NCBI GenBank assembly: GCA_017502875.1
Contig: JAFVUF010000007.1
Location: 1-64,000 of the forward strand
DNA: 64,000 nt
Origin: Clostridia bacterium
Lineage (GTDB): Bacteria; Bacillota; Clostridia; Oscillospirales; CAG-272
Direction of reading: 5' to 3'
Position 1 is the first letter of the stretch. Each line of letters starts with the position of its first letter. The notes below the pieces were generated by a model. It did not search any database and was not told the origin of the DNA. It saw only the letters and a list, made by a program, of their open reading frames with translations. This document shows positions 52,584-61,031 of the stretch, piece by piece. The position numbers and the translations under genes were made by a program.

Positions 52584-52672
52584 CTATATAACAAATCTGT
52601 GCCTCTGCGGTGCGGATTTGTTATACGAAAGCTTTTGCGCAGCTTTTCTCGAAAAGCGCGTATTCCTTTCTA
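52584..52672 (-). repeat. Family A two-hairpin element, copy A8
   Basis: TATAACAAATC paired with GATTTGTTATA, CGAAAGCTTTTG, then GCTTTTCTCGAAAAGC enclosed by CGC/GCG, then GTATTCC. It lies just downstream of the nagB stop on the minus strand. A7 and A8 are inverted and span the nifJ-nagB gap. Confidence 0.85.
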
Positions 52673-52684
52673 AGGCAGTATACC

Positions 52685-53395
52685 TTAGTTTTCGCTGTAA
52701 ATAACGGTTACGTCGGGGTGGAGCTGGAGGATAGAGGCGGGAACAAAGGGAGTAATAGGACCGAAGAAGGCTTTATTTATGATATCCTTTTTCTTAGCTC
52801 CGTTTGCAATAAGGAGTATTTTCTTTGCCTGCATAATGGACATCATACCCATAGTGATAGCCTTGGTGGGAACGTCTGCCTTTGAAGCGAAGAAGCGCGC
52901 GTTAGCCTCAATGGTAGACTCATCGAGCTGAACCTCGTGGGTTTCCTTAGTGAAGAACGCCTCAGGCTCGTTAAAGCCGATATGACCGTCAAGACCTATA
53001 CCGAGAAGCTGAAGGTCGATACCGCCGAGCTTTTTGATAAACTCATCGTAAGCCTGACCCTCCGCCTTTAAGTCATCGGCGCAGCCGTTGGGAACGTAGG
53101 TATTATTCCTGTCGATATTTATATTACAAAATAGGTTATTATCCATAAAATAGCGGTAGCTCTGATCGTTTGAGCCGTCAAGACCTACGTACTCATCAAG
53201 GTTTACAGAGGTAACACGGGAGAAGTCAAGCTCACCCGCGCGGTATTTTTCAGCGAGCTTAGCGTAAGTACCGAGGGGAGAGGAGCCTGTGGCAAGTCCG
53301 AGGACAGAGTCGGGCTTTAAGGTTACCTGAGAAGCAATGATGTTAGCGGCTATGGCGCTGAGCTTATCGTAGGAATCAACTTTTATAAAGTTCAT
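52685..53395 (-). CDS. nagB: Glucosamine-6-phosphate deaminase
   Basis: A 236-residue NagB converting glucosamine 6-phosphate to fructose 6-phosphate and ammonia. LGLATGSSPLGTY, VNLDEYVGL, and LLGIGLDGHIGFNEP (general base and ring-opening residues) are intact, as is DESTIEANARFF. It lacks the longer allosteric C-terminus of E. coli NagB, as in the Bacillus form. It is transcribed alone; no nagA is visible. AAGGAGATTTCACTT precedes the ATG. Confidence 0.94.
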   Translation of the reverse strand: MNFIKVDSYDKLSAIAANIIASQVTLKPDSVLGLATGSSPLGTYAKLAEKYRAGELDFSRVTSVNLDEYVGLDGSNDQSYRYFMDNNLFCNINIDRNNTYVPNGCADDLKAEGQAYDEFIKKLGGIDLQLLGIGLDGHIGFNEPEAFFTKETHEVQLDESTIEANARFFASKADVPTKAITMGMMSIMQAKKILLIANGAKKKDIINKAFFGPITPFVPASILQLHPDVTVIYSEN

Positions 53396-53432
53396 AAGTG
53401 AAATCTCCTTATTACTTGAGTGTAGTTACTAT

Positions 53433-53461
53433 ATTATAATCTAAAAAAACTTTTTTGTCAA
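53433..53461 (-). promoter_or_regulatory. nagB promoter
   Basis: On the minus strand perfect TTGACA (complement of 53456-53461), a 17-bp spacer and perfect TATAAT (complement of 53433-53438). Confidence 0.88.
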
Positions 53462-53619
53462 GGCTGATAGCGCGGCAAAACGGCGGAAGATTGGCGGGGC
53501 TGTAATATTTTTCCAGAGTATTTTTCAAAAATCGGGTAGTTTATTCAAGACTTATTTATTTTTATATGATATAATCATAAAGGATAATTATAATTGTTTC
53601 CCGAAAGGAAATTACATAA

Positions 53620-54579
53620 ATGCTAAAAGTCGAAAATCTTGTGAAAAAATACGGCGAAAAATATGCCGTTAACGACGTGTCGTTTGAGATAGGCGACGGT
53701 GAGATTGTTGGCTTCCTCGGCCCAAACGGAGCAGGCAAGACTACGGTGATGAATATCATTACGGGATATCTCTCATACACCTCAGGCTCCTGTACTGTTG
53801 ACGTTTTCGAGATACTTGAAAATCCAACTGAGGCGAAGAAGCTTATAGGATATCTGCCCGACCAGCCGCCGCTTTACCCTGAGATGACCGTTCAGGAGTA
53901 TTTAAACTTTGTTTTTGAGCTGAAGGGCTGTACCTTTAACCGCAAAAAGCACATAATGGAGGTCTGCGAGGTTACTAAGATAGTCGATATGAGGGACCGC
54001 CTCATAAGAAATCTGTCTAAGGGCTACTGTCAGAGAGTCGGTATCGCTCAGGCGCTTATCGGTAATCCTAAGGTGATAATTCTGGACGAGCCTACCGTCG
54101 GTCTTGACCCCAAGCAGATGATAGAGGTACGCAATCTGATAAGAAGCCTTGGACGCGACCACACCGTTATCCTTAGCACCCACGTGCTTTCCGAGGTTCA
54201 GGCGGTATGCGACAGAATTATCATAATGAACAAGGGCAGGATTGCCGCCGACGAGCGTACTGAACGTCTGACCGAGCTTATGTCGGGCACAAGACGCTTA
54301 CAGGTCAAGATAGCGGGCAACAAAAAGGCGATACTTGACAGTATAAGCGCCCTTGACTGTGTTTCGTACGTTGAGGCGGGCAAGGATATGAACAGCGCCG
54401 ACGGCATAACCTTTAAGATAGAGAGCAAGAACGGCGCTGATATCAGAAAAGAAATATTCGAGCTTTGCGCAAAGAACAACACCCCTATTATGGGAATGGA
54501 GACTGTAACCTCGTCGCTTGAGGACGTATTCCTTAACTTAACCAAGGAGATTGCAAGAAAGAAGGGTAAAAACAGATGA
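53620..54579 (+). CDS. ABC transporter ATP-binding protein, Gld-like system
   Basis: A 319-residue ATPase. Walker A is GPNGAGKTT, the signature is LSKGYCQRVGIAQAL (LSKGY variant), Walker B is VIILDEPTVGLDP, and the H-loop is STHVLSE. The C-terminal ~90 residues form the extra domain of the GldA/NosF-like class (TRRLQVKIAGNKKAILDSISAL, then SLEDVFLNLTKE). It overlaps the permease start by 4 bp. With the permease, GldG-like and DUF4340 proteins downstream it forms one envelope-located transport or secretion unit with unknown cargo. Confidence 0.92.
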   Translation: MLKVENLVKKYGEKYAVNDVSFEIGDGEIVGFLGPNGAGKTTVMNIITGYLSYTSGSCTVDVFEILENPTEAKKLIGYLPDQPPLYPEMTVQEYLNFVFELKGCTFNRKKHIMEVCEVTKIVDMRDRLIRNLSKGYCQRVGIAQALIGNPKVIILDEPTVGLDPKQMIEVRNLIRSLGRDHTVILSTHVLSEVQAVCDRIIIMNKGRIAADERTERLTELMSGTRRLQVKIAGNKKAILDSISALDCVSYVEAGKDMNSADGITFKIESKNGADIRKEIFELCAKNNTPIMGMETVTSSLEDVFLNLTKEIARKKGKNR

Positions 54580-55301
54580 TAGCTATATATAAACGCGAGC
54601 TTTACTCGTTTTTTACAACTCCTATGGGGTATGTATACATAGCGATGTTCTGGGCTGCGTCGAGCTTTGCGTTCTGCATGACGACGCTTCTGGCGGGCAT
54701 GGATAGCAGCATCAGCTCGTATTTTATGTTAGAGCTTCTGATAATAGCTCTTATGACTCCGCTGCTTACGATGAAGTCGTTTTCCGAGGAGCGCAAGCTG
54801 AAGACGGAGCAGCTTCTGCTGACCTCGCCTGTTTCGCTTCCCGCGTTTGTCGGAGCGAAATTCCTTGCTTCTTACACCATGTTCGTTATCACATTCCTCG
54901 TAAGCTGCCTTAATCTTCCGATAATGTTTGCCTATCTCTCGGAGAACAACCTGTATCAGTACAATGCGGCGATAGCGCTTGGAAGCTGTATAGCGCTTCT
55001 GCTCGTCGGCGCGGCGTTTATTGCGCTGGGACTTCTCATTTCGGCGCTTACCGAGAACCAGATGGTATCGGCTGTCGGCACTCTTACCGCCTCGGCAGTT
55101 CTTCTCGGAGCCTCGCTTGCTAACTCCTACATAAATTTCGCGCCGCTTCGAATGGTGCTTTCCTGGATAAGCATTTATTCAAGATTCGCTAACTTCAATA
55201 AGGGATATTTTGATATCGCGGCGCTTATCTACTACGCCTCGTTTGCGTTCGTTTGTATGTTCGTTACGGTAAGGATTTACGAGAAACGTCGGTGGGCTTA
55301 G
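54576..55301 (+). CDS. ABC transporter permease, GldF-like
   Basis: A 241-residue ABC-2 type permease with about six membrane helices (FTTPMGYVYIAMFWAASSFAFC; LIIALMTPLLTMKSFSEE; FVITFLVSCLNLPIMFAYL; and more). The opening IAIYKRELYSFFTTPMGYVYIA and the motif MKSFSEERKLKTEQLLLTSPVS are hallmarks of the GldF group. It is coupled to the ATPase by overlap. The last base of its stop is the first base of a perfect 15-bp palindrome (55301-55335), after which a family B module separates it from the GldG-like gene. Confidence 0.9.
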   Translation: MIAIYKRELYSFFTTPMGYVYIAMFWAASSFAFCMTTLLAGMDSSISSYFMLELLIIALMTPLLTMKSFSEERKLKTEQLLLTSPVSLPAFVGAKFLASYTMFVITFLVSCLNLPIMFAYLSENNLYQYNAAIALGSCIALLLVGAAFIALGLLISALTENQMVSAVGTLTASAVLLGASLANSYINFAPLRMVLSWISIYSRFANFNKGYFDIAALIYYASFAFVCMFVTVRIYEKRRWA

Positions 55302-55335
55302 TTTTCCTCAACGTCTGGAAGACGTTGAGGAAAAC
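55301..55335 (+). repeat. Perfect 15-bp palindrome at the permease stop codon
   Basis: GTTTTCCTCAACGTC, loop TGGAA, GACGTTGAGGAAAAC. No T-run follows, so it is not a standard terminator. It begins within the TAG stop codon. Confidence 0.85.
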
Positions 55336-55444
55336 TTGACGAACTGCGTTCGTCGCGGAGGTTTCGCTCGTTGCGACGGGCGACAATGGCTCCGCGCCTT
55401 GACTGCGCGACCTTTTGAAAAAGGTCGATCAAAACTTTTATAAT
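55336..55444 (-). repeat. Family B repeat, Q module only, copy 8
   Basis: GTTTCGCTCGTTGCGACGGG, a GGC-TCC-GC stem, GACTGCGCGACCTTTTGAAA, AAGGTCG and ATCAAAACTTTTATA. It lies inside an otherwise tight operon. Confidence 0.8.
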
Positions 55445-55466
55445 AGAACATTATAGGGAAGTTACT

Positions 55467-56993
55467 ATGGAAAATAACGAAAAAAGCTCTGTTTTTAAGA
55501 GCAGAAGATTTAAATACGGCTCGCTTGCCGTAACGCTGACGGTATTATTTATCGTTTTGGTTATCGTGCTTAACGCGGCAATTTACGCGCTCACGTACTC
55601 GTTTGGCTGGTATCTTGACCTGACGGGTGAGCAGTACTACGGCATAACCGACGCCTCAAAGGAGCTGCTTGACGGAGTTCTTACCCCCGGAGTAAACGTC
55701 AAGATTGTATTCTGTCAGGACAAGGACAGGGTGCTTGATGATAGCGCGGGTTATTACGTATATAAGTGTATCGAAAGCTACAAGAAGGCTTATCCGAACA
55801 ACATCAAGGTTGAGTTCCTTGATATCAATAAGCACCCTGAGCTTGCCTCGCAGTATACGACTCAGCACGGTATAAAGCTGTATACGTACAACGTAATTAT
55901 GGAAACCGATATGGAAAACGGCGATATGCCAAATATGAGAGTGTTTGATTACAACGATTTCTATATAACGGATTCCGAAAGCGAGACCGTTTACGCCTTC
56001 CACGGCGAGAACCGTTTCACCTCATACATAATTTCTCTCTGCCATGAGTTCCCTAAGTGCTATTTCATTACGGGACACGGGGAAACTGTTACCGACGGAG
56101 CAGGAGCGTACGGTAAGCTTTACGAGTTTATGACGGACGCGGGCTTTGACGTGCGTGAGATAAACCTTACTCAGCCGGACGCCAGCTTAAACGACGCTAA
56201 GGTGATTATAATCAACGATCCCGTTTACGATTACAGCACAGAGGAGCTTGATAAAATAGGACATTTTATGTCCGATAAAATGGGTAACGCTATGGTGTTC
56301 CTGTCGCCTGAAAACGCTCTTTCAAATGAGCCCGAAAGGGATCTTGGAAATCTTAAAGCGTGGCTTAAGGAGTGGGGAGTTCAGGTTGTAGGTCAGGTAA
56401 GCGATAACGTAAATTCCCTTACCGACACAAACGGTCTTTCGATATTCTCCGCCTATCCGCTTGAAAGCGAGAGCACCTTTGCCGCCTCGCTTCACAGTTA
56501 TATGCGCCAAAAGGACTCTCAGCCCAAGACGGTTATCGACAACGCTCTGGCGTTTGACTGCGACTGGAAGGAGCTTAACGGAGTAAGAACCAACGGAGCA
56601 AAGGAATATCAGCCTGTGCTTTATTCCTACAACACCGCTTCCGTAGGTGATTATAAAAACAAGCAGTTTGAGATAGCCTCGCTTGTCAGATATACCGATC
56701 AATATCAAGATACAGATTCGTTTCTTACCTCTTATCTGTTCGTTTCATCGGCGGGATATGAGGAGTATTTAAGCTCCGGCGTATACGGCAACAGAGATAT
56801 ACTCTTTATGCTCGCAAGACAGATGGGTAAGGAGCTGGTTCCGATTGACATTGATATGAAGGTATTCGGAAGCGAGGAGCTTAGCATTTCTACCGCCGCG
56901 GCGTACGTATGGACGGTAATTCTCGTTGGCGTTATGCCGATAGCGGTGCTTACGGTTGGAGGAATAGTCTGCTTCAGAAGAAAGCGCTCCTGA
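55467..56993 (+). CDS. GldG-like extracytoplasmic protein (ABC-associated)
   Basis: A 508-residue protein with an N-terminal membrane helix (GSLAVTLTVLFIVLVIVLNAAIYALTY), a large extracytoplasmic domain and a C-terminal helix (VWTVILVGVMPIAVLTVGGIVCF) followed by basic residues. The extracytoplasmic part fits the GldG/ABC-type-uncharacterised domain (SKELLDGVLTPGVNVKIVFCQDKD, CYFITGHGE, KVIIINDPVYDYSTEELDKIGHFM, AMVFLSPENA). Bacteroidetes relatives belong to gliding/secretion machinery, but Firmicutes homologues occur without gliding. Function is inferred only from the operon. Confidence 0.85.
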   Translation: MENNEKSSVFKSRRFKYGSLAVTLTVLFIVLVIVLNAAIYALTYSFGWYLDLTGEQYYGITDASKELLDGVLTPGVNVKIVFCQDKDRVLDDSAGYYVYKCIESYKKAYPNNIKVEFLDINKHPELASQYTTQHGIKLYTYNVIMETDMENGDMPNMRVFDYNDFYITDSESETVYAFHGENRFTSYIISLCHEFPKCYFITGHGETVTDGAGAYGKLYEFMTDAGFDVREINLTQPDASLNDAKVIIINDPVYDYSTEELDKIGHFMSDKMGNAMVFLSPENALSNEPERDLGNLKAWLKEWGVQVVGQVSDNVNSLTDTNGLSIFSAYPLESESTFAASLHSYMRQKDSQPKTVIDNALAFDCDWKELNGVRTNGAKEYQPVLYSYNTASVGDYKNKQFEIASLVRYTDQYQDTDSFLTSYLFVSSAGYEEYLSSGVYGNRDILFMLARQMGKELVPIDIDMKVFGSEELSISTAAAYVWTVILVGVMPIAVLTVGGIVCFRRKRS

Positions 56994-57026
56994 GGCTGCC
57001 GCAAAAATATATAAGGAATTTTCAGT

Positions 57027-58814
57027 ATGCAAATGGATAAAAAAGAAATAGAGTCGCAGGAATTGGACGATGCGCTTTCGGCGCTCGGCGCCGACGTAAA
57101 CGGTTCGGTAGCGGAGTCCGAGGAGAGCGACACCCTTGACGCGTTCAGCTTCGGAGACGGAGATGAAAACAGCGGTAAGGGCGCGAAAAAGCCGAAAAAG
57201 GCGGGAATGGTAAAAAAGCAGATAATTATGGTAAGCGTTTTCGCTGCTGTCGCTTTGATTCTTACCCTTGTTTATTTCCTCGTTTTACGTCCTATTTTTA
57301 ACGAAAGGACCAAGGAAGAGGAACAGGAAATAGTTCCGCTGATAGAGGGCGAGGTTCGCGATAGCGGCGGAGTGGCGATACTTATGTTCCCACACGTTGA
57401 GAAAAAGAATCTTAATAAGATTACGGTTAAAAACTCCTACGGCGGATATACGCTGCAAAGAGAAGTTGTCGCCGACGGTAGCGCAAACGTTAATTTCATA
57501 ATAGCGGATCACCCCGCTTCGTCTGTTTCCGCGGAAACGGTATCTAAGATAGTGGTATCTGGCGGTTATTCCGTTGTAATGAGAAGGCTTGAGGATAGCT
57601 GTCCTGACGATCAGCTATATAAGTACGGGCTTGCTCCCGGCGACAGCTATACTACCGTTACCGTAGAGGATATAGCAGGTAATAGCTACGAGTATTACGT
57701 TGGCTCGATAATCCCAAGCGGCGGCGGATATTACTGCCGTTATTCGACCAGAAGCGCTATATACATTATAAATTCCGAGTCCGCTTCGATTCTTAATCAG
57801 TCGAGTCAGAGCCTACTCTCACCCATGCTTGGCTATCCTATCGGAGGCGATGGGGCAACAATGGTAGACCTTTTCGGTATTACCAAGAACGGCGAGGAGT
57901 TTATAACCTTTGCGTACGACGAGGCGGAATCGGGACAGACAGCCCAAAGTGTATATAAAATGCTCTATCCGGGTGAGTACGTTATAGACAGCGACATCGT
58001 TTCGGCGTCAGTAACCGCAACGCTTGCCTCGCTTGAAGGCGCTATGGTTATTGAGGCGGGTAACGGAACTACCGAGGGACTGCTTTATAAGAACGAAAAG
58101 CTTATGGCGGAGTACGGATTTCACGATCTTGAAAAGCCAGCGTATGAGCTGTATTATCAATATGGCGATTATCCCTCGTATATTATATTCACCGAGTCGG
58201 GAATTGATGGCTATTACTACGCGTATTCTTACATATGGGATACGATAGTGCTGGTGGCGGAAACCTCCGTGCCGTATCTTAAATGGGGACTTCTTGATTT
58301 CCTCAGAACTAAGCTGTTCTTTGATGAGATAGGAGAGGTTGATTATATCTCCGTAAGCGGAAACGCTTATAACAAGTACGATATAAGCGAAAAGTTTTAT
58401 TACGATATGGACGAGTACGGAACCATTCACAGTAAGGCTGAGTCAACCGGCTGGGAGTACGACGGAAACTATTCGGAGCGTAACTATGCTCAGTCCTTTT
58501 TCCTCACCGTAGCGATGATAAATATTCAGGGGTACGCAAGCGATATTGATTTTGATAAGTCAAAGGCTACCGAGTACGCCAGAATGGAGATAAAGCTCAA
58601 GGACGGAACTGTGAACACCTACGTATTCTACCGTCAGGGCGGCGGTGGTACCTGCTATTATGAAATAAACGGCGAGGGTGAATTTTACGTCCTTAAAAGA
58701 CAGATTGATAAAATGCTCGTTGACGCGGTTCGCGCAGCAAACAACTGCGCGGTTGATTGGGAAGCGGAATGGGCGGAATATCCCTCTGAAAATGAAATGC
58801 TGGGAACGAATTGA
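57027..58814 (+). CDS. DUF4340 membrane-anchored protein
   Basis: A 595-residue protein. Residues ~1-70 are acidic and cytoplasmic, one anchor follows (KQIIMVSVFAAVALILTLVYFLVL), and the rest is extracytoplasmic and beta-rich. The DUF4340 pattern appears (LNKITVKNSYGGYTLQREV near 130, SKIVVSGGYSVVMRRLED, YTVEDIAGNSYEYYVGSIIPSGGGYYCRYSTRSAIYII). DUF4340 is regularly encoded after GldG-like genes. It overlaps the next gene by a few bases. Substrate unknown. Confidence 0.83.
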   Translation: MQMDKKEIESQELDDALSALGADVNGSVAESEESDTLDAFSFGDGDENSGKGAKKPKKAGMVKKQIIMVSVFAAVALILTLVYFLVLRPIFNERTKEEEQEIVPLIEGEVRDSGGVAILMFPHVEKKNLNKITVKNSYGGYTLQREVVADGSANVNFIIADHPASSVSAETVSKIVVSGGYSVVMRRLEDSCPDDQLYKYGLAPGDSYTTVTVEDIAGNSYEYYVGSIIPSGGGYYCRYSTRSAIYIINSESASILNQSSQSLLSPMLGYPIGGDGATMVDLFGITKNGEEFITFAYDEAESGQTAQSVYKMLYPGEYVIDSDIVSASVTATLASLEGAMVIEAGNGTTEGLLYKNEKLMAEYGFHDLEKPAYELYYQYGDYPSYIIFTESGIDGYYYAYSYIWDTIVLVAETSVPYLKWGLLDFLRTKLFFDEIGEVDYISVSGNAYNKYDISEKFYYDMDEYGTIHSKAESTGWEYDGNYSERNYAQSFFLTVAMINIQGYASDIDFDKSKATEYARMEIKLKDGTVNTYVFYRQGGGGTCYYEINGEGEFYVLKRQIDKMLVDAVRAANNCAVDWEAEWAEYPSENEMLGTN

Positions 58815-58819
58815 GAGCT

Positions 58820-59800
58820 ATGACGAGATTTAAAAAGGCTTTACTTGCCGCGCTTGCCTTAACGTTATGCATGGCTACGCTTACGGGCTGCGCCGTAGGC
58901 AAGTTCGACGTTAATAAAAAAATAGTGTGCGAGGTAGACGGCGAGCCCGTTACCTACGACGAGTATAAATATTTTTTCTACCGCCACCATACAGACCTTT
59001 ACGGCTCGGCTGAGGTTGCGCTCAATGACGAGATGTTTAATAAGGTCAAGGCGATGACCGAGGACTCGCTCCGAAGAAAAGCTACGATAATGAGGCTTAT
59101 TGACGAATACGGAATCAAGCTTGACGATGAGCAAAAGGACTACGTAGACGAGATGGTGGAGGCTCAGATCGAGCTTTACGAGGGAGAGCAGGGATATAAG
59201 GACTTTCTGCTTGAGGGACGCGCGACGGGTACGGTTTTCCGCGACCAGATATTGCTGACCTTTGGATATGACCCGGCTTTGCGCGAAATCTTTAAAATGG
59301 GCGCAAATAAGGATATCGTAATGACCGACGAGGCGATACTCGCTTCGGTACAGAGTGGACAGTTCTACCGTTATCAGTACGCCTACTTTGCGCTTACCGA
59401 GGGCAAGAATTCAGTTGAGCTTGAAAAAGAGGCAAAGGAATTTCTGGCAGGCGTAAAAAACGGCGCCAACACCTTCAAAAACGAGGATTATGACATTATA
59501 GGTCAAAGGACACTCGGGTTTGAGCAGGCTATTCTGGCGCTTGACGAGGGAGAGGTAAGCGAGGTTCTGTGGGGCGCGGATTGGGGCGATAACGCAGGCT
59601 ATTACGTCTTTAAGCGTTTACCAATTGACGTCGAGCATGCTAAGACCAATATGGAAAGGTTCGAGATTGAGGACGAATATTTCGCTTCGACCTATCTTAA
59701 ATATATTTCCGAGCAGAGTAACAGCATTGAAATTGAGTACGCAAAGTATTTTGATTCGATAGATTACGCTACGTTGCTTAAAAAGGAAGAGTTGAAATAA
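58820..59800 (+). CDS. SurA/peptidyl-prolyl-isomerase-like lipoprotein
   Basis: About 326 residues from ATG 58820; a TTG at 58811 overlapping the previous stop is an alternative. A lipoprotein signal is clear (FKKALLAALALTLCMATLTGCAVG, lipid on the Cys of LTGC). The following helical part (VNKKIVCEVDGEPVTYDEYKYFFYRHHTDLY...) resembles the SurA/PrsA N-terminal chaperone fold. A later segment (YYVFKRLPIDVEHA preceded by LDEGEVSEVLWG) looks like a reduced parvulin-type end. It is the last gene of the Gld-like operon and may fold or hold its secreted partner (inference). A strong terminator follows. Confidence 0.72.
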   Translation: MTRFKKALLAALALTLCMATLTGCAVGKFDVNKKIVCEVDGEPVTYDEYKYFFYRHHTDLYGSAEVALNDEMFNKVKAMTEDSLRRKATIMRLIDEYGIKLDDEQKDYVDEMVEAQIELYEGEQGYKDFLLEGRATGTVFRDQILLTFGYDPALREIFKMGANKDIVMTDEAILASVQSGQFYRYQYAYFALTEGKNSVELEKEAKEFLAGVKNGANTFKNEDYDIIGQRTLGFEQAILALDEGEVSEVLWGADWGDNAGYYVFKRLPIDVEHAKTNMERFEIEDEYFASTYLKYISEQSNSIEIEYAKYFDSIDYATLLKKEELK

Positions 59801-59810
59801 GCATAAAATA

Positions 59811-59845
59811 AAAGGGATTAAGCCGATTGGCTTAATCCCTTTTTT
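59811..59845. terminator. Strong terminator after the Gld-like operon
   Basis: AAAGGGATTAAGCC, loop GATT, GGCTTAATCCCTTTTTTG. Confidence 0.93.
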
Positions 59846-59908
59846 GTGTTCGTATTATGCGCTGAGTACAGGCAACACGCTCGGTGTTTGATAGAGTTTG
59901 CAAGAAAA

Positions 59909-59999
59909 ATATATAACCGCCATTGCACATTAGCTGTGGGGTGGCGGTTATAGAAAAGTTTTTGCGGAGCTTTTTTCAAAAAGCGACTGTATCTCCCTT
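59909..59999 (-). repeat. Family A two-hairpin element, copy A9
   Basis: TATAACCGCC paired with GGCGGTTATA, GAAAAGTTTTTG, then GCTTTTTTCAAAAAGC with flanking CGGA and GACTGTATCTCCC. It lies directly downstream of the ROK kinase stop on the minus strand. Confidence 0.85.
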
Positions 60000-60004
60000 G
60001 CGTA

Positions 60005-60952
60005 TCAGCGAAGCGCCGCCGCGCCGATGATACCGGCGTCGTTACCGAGGGTTGCGCTTTTAAGCTCGGTTCTGTCCTCTTCCTTGCGGCAATATACCTC
60101 TTTATCAACCAACTTTCTCAGCGGAGCGATAAGGTTTTCCTTCTCGTTTGCTACGCCGCCTCCGAATGCTAAAATTGACGGCTGTAACATATTGATTATA
60201 TTAGCGGTTCCTGTCGCAAGATAGGAAATATAGGTGTCTACTACCTCCTTTGCCGCCGTGTCTCCCTTTCTCATGCAGTCAAAGGCGGTACGTCCGTTGA
60301 CGTTTTCAAGCTTGCCGTCCGCATATTCCCACATAGCGCTATCGCTATGCTCCTGCATTTTCTCCTTAGTCATTCTGATAAGCGCGGTTGCGGAGCTGTA
60401 CGCCTCCCAGCAGCCTTTTCTGCCGCACGAGCACTGAACACCGTTGTGAACAATTACCGTATGGCCAAGCTCTCCGCCCGCAAAGGTCGAGCCGCTGTAA
60501 AGCTTGCCGTCGATGACCATTCCGCCGCCAACGCCCGTTCCAAGCGTTATCATTACGAAATCCTTTACGCCCTTTCCTGCGCCCGCAACGACCTCGCCGT
60601 ATGCCGCGGCGTCCGCGTCGTTTGCTATTGAGACGTTTTTGACGGGGAAAAAGGATTTAAGCTTGTCGGCAATGGGATAATTAAGGAATGGAAGATTGTT
60701 TGCGTAGTTAACGACGCCGCTGTTACGGTCAGCTGTTCCGGGAGTCGCTATTCCGACGCTTTCTATCTTGCTTGCGCCTATGCCCTGCTCGTCGCAAAGC
60801 CTCTGACACAGAGCCGCCATATCCTTTACAATCTCATCGGCGTCTCTGCTTGCCTTGGTCTCAACCGACGCCTTTCTTAATAAATTGTAGTCCTCATCGA
60901 CAAGTCCTGCCGCAATGTTGGTTCCGCCCAGGTCTATTCCTATTGTGTACAT
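60005..60952 (-). CDS. glk: ROK family glucokinase
   Basis: A 315-residue ROK-family sugar kinase, most likely glucokinase. The phosphate loop is IGIDLGGTNIAAGLVD, the ROK signature is GGGMVIDGKLYSGSTFAGGELGHTVI, and the zinc motif CSCGRKGCWEAYSS (C-x-C-G-x2-G-C-W-E) is complete. NDADAAAYGEV holds the catalytic Asp. There is no N-terminal winged helix, so it is an enzyme and not a ROK repressor. Substrate glucose is inferred from similarity to clostridial glucokinases. AAAGGAGAAAGTATAATGT precedes the start. Confidence 0.93.
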   Translation of the reverse strand: MYTIGIDLGGTNIAAGLVDEDYNLLRKASVETKASRDADEIVKDMAALCQRLCDEQGIGASKIESVGIATPGTADRNSGVVNYANNLPFLNYPIADKLKSFFPVKNVSIANDADAAAYGEVVAGAGKGVKDFVMITLGTGVGGGMVIDGKLYSGSTFAGGELGHTVIVHNGVQCSCGRKGCWEAYSSATALIRMTKEKMQEHSDSAMWEYADGKLENVNGRTAFDCMRKGDTAAKEVVDTYISYLATGTANIINMLQPSILAFGGGVANEKENLIAPLRKLVDKEVYCRKEEDRTELKSATLGNDAGIIGAAALR

Positions 60953-61031
60953 TATACTTTCTCCTTTAAATAACAGTTGGTATTATATATTGCTTATTAT
61001 AAGTTTGTATTACTTAAATATTGCGGCATCA

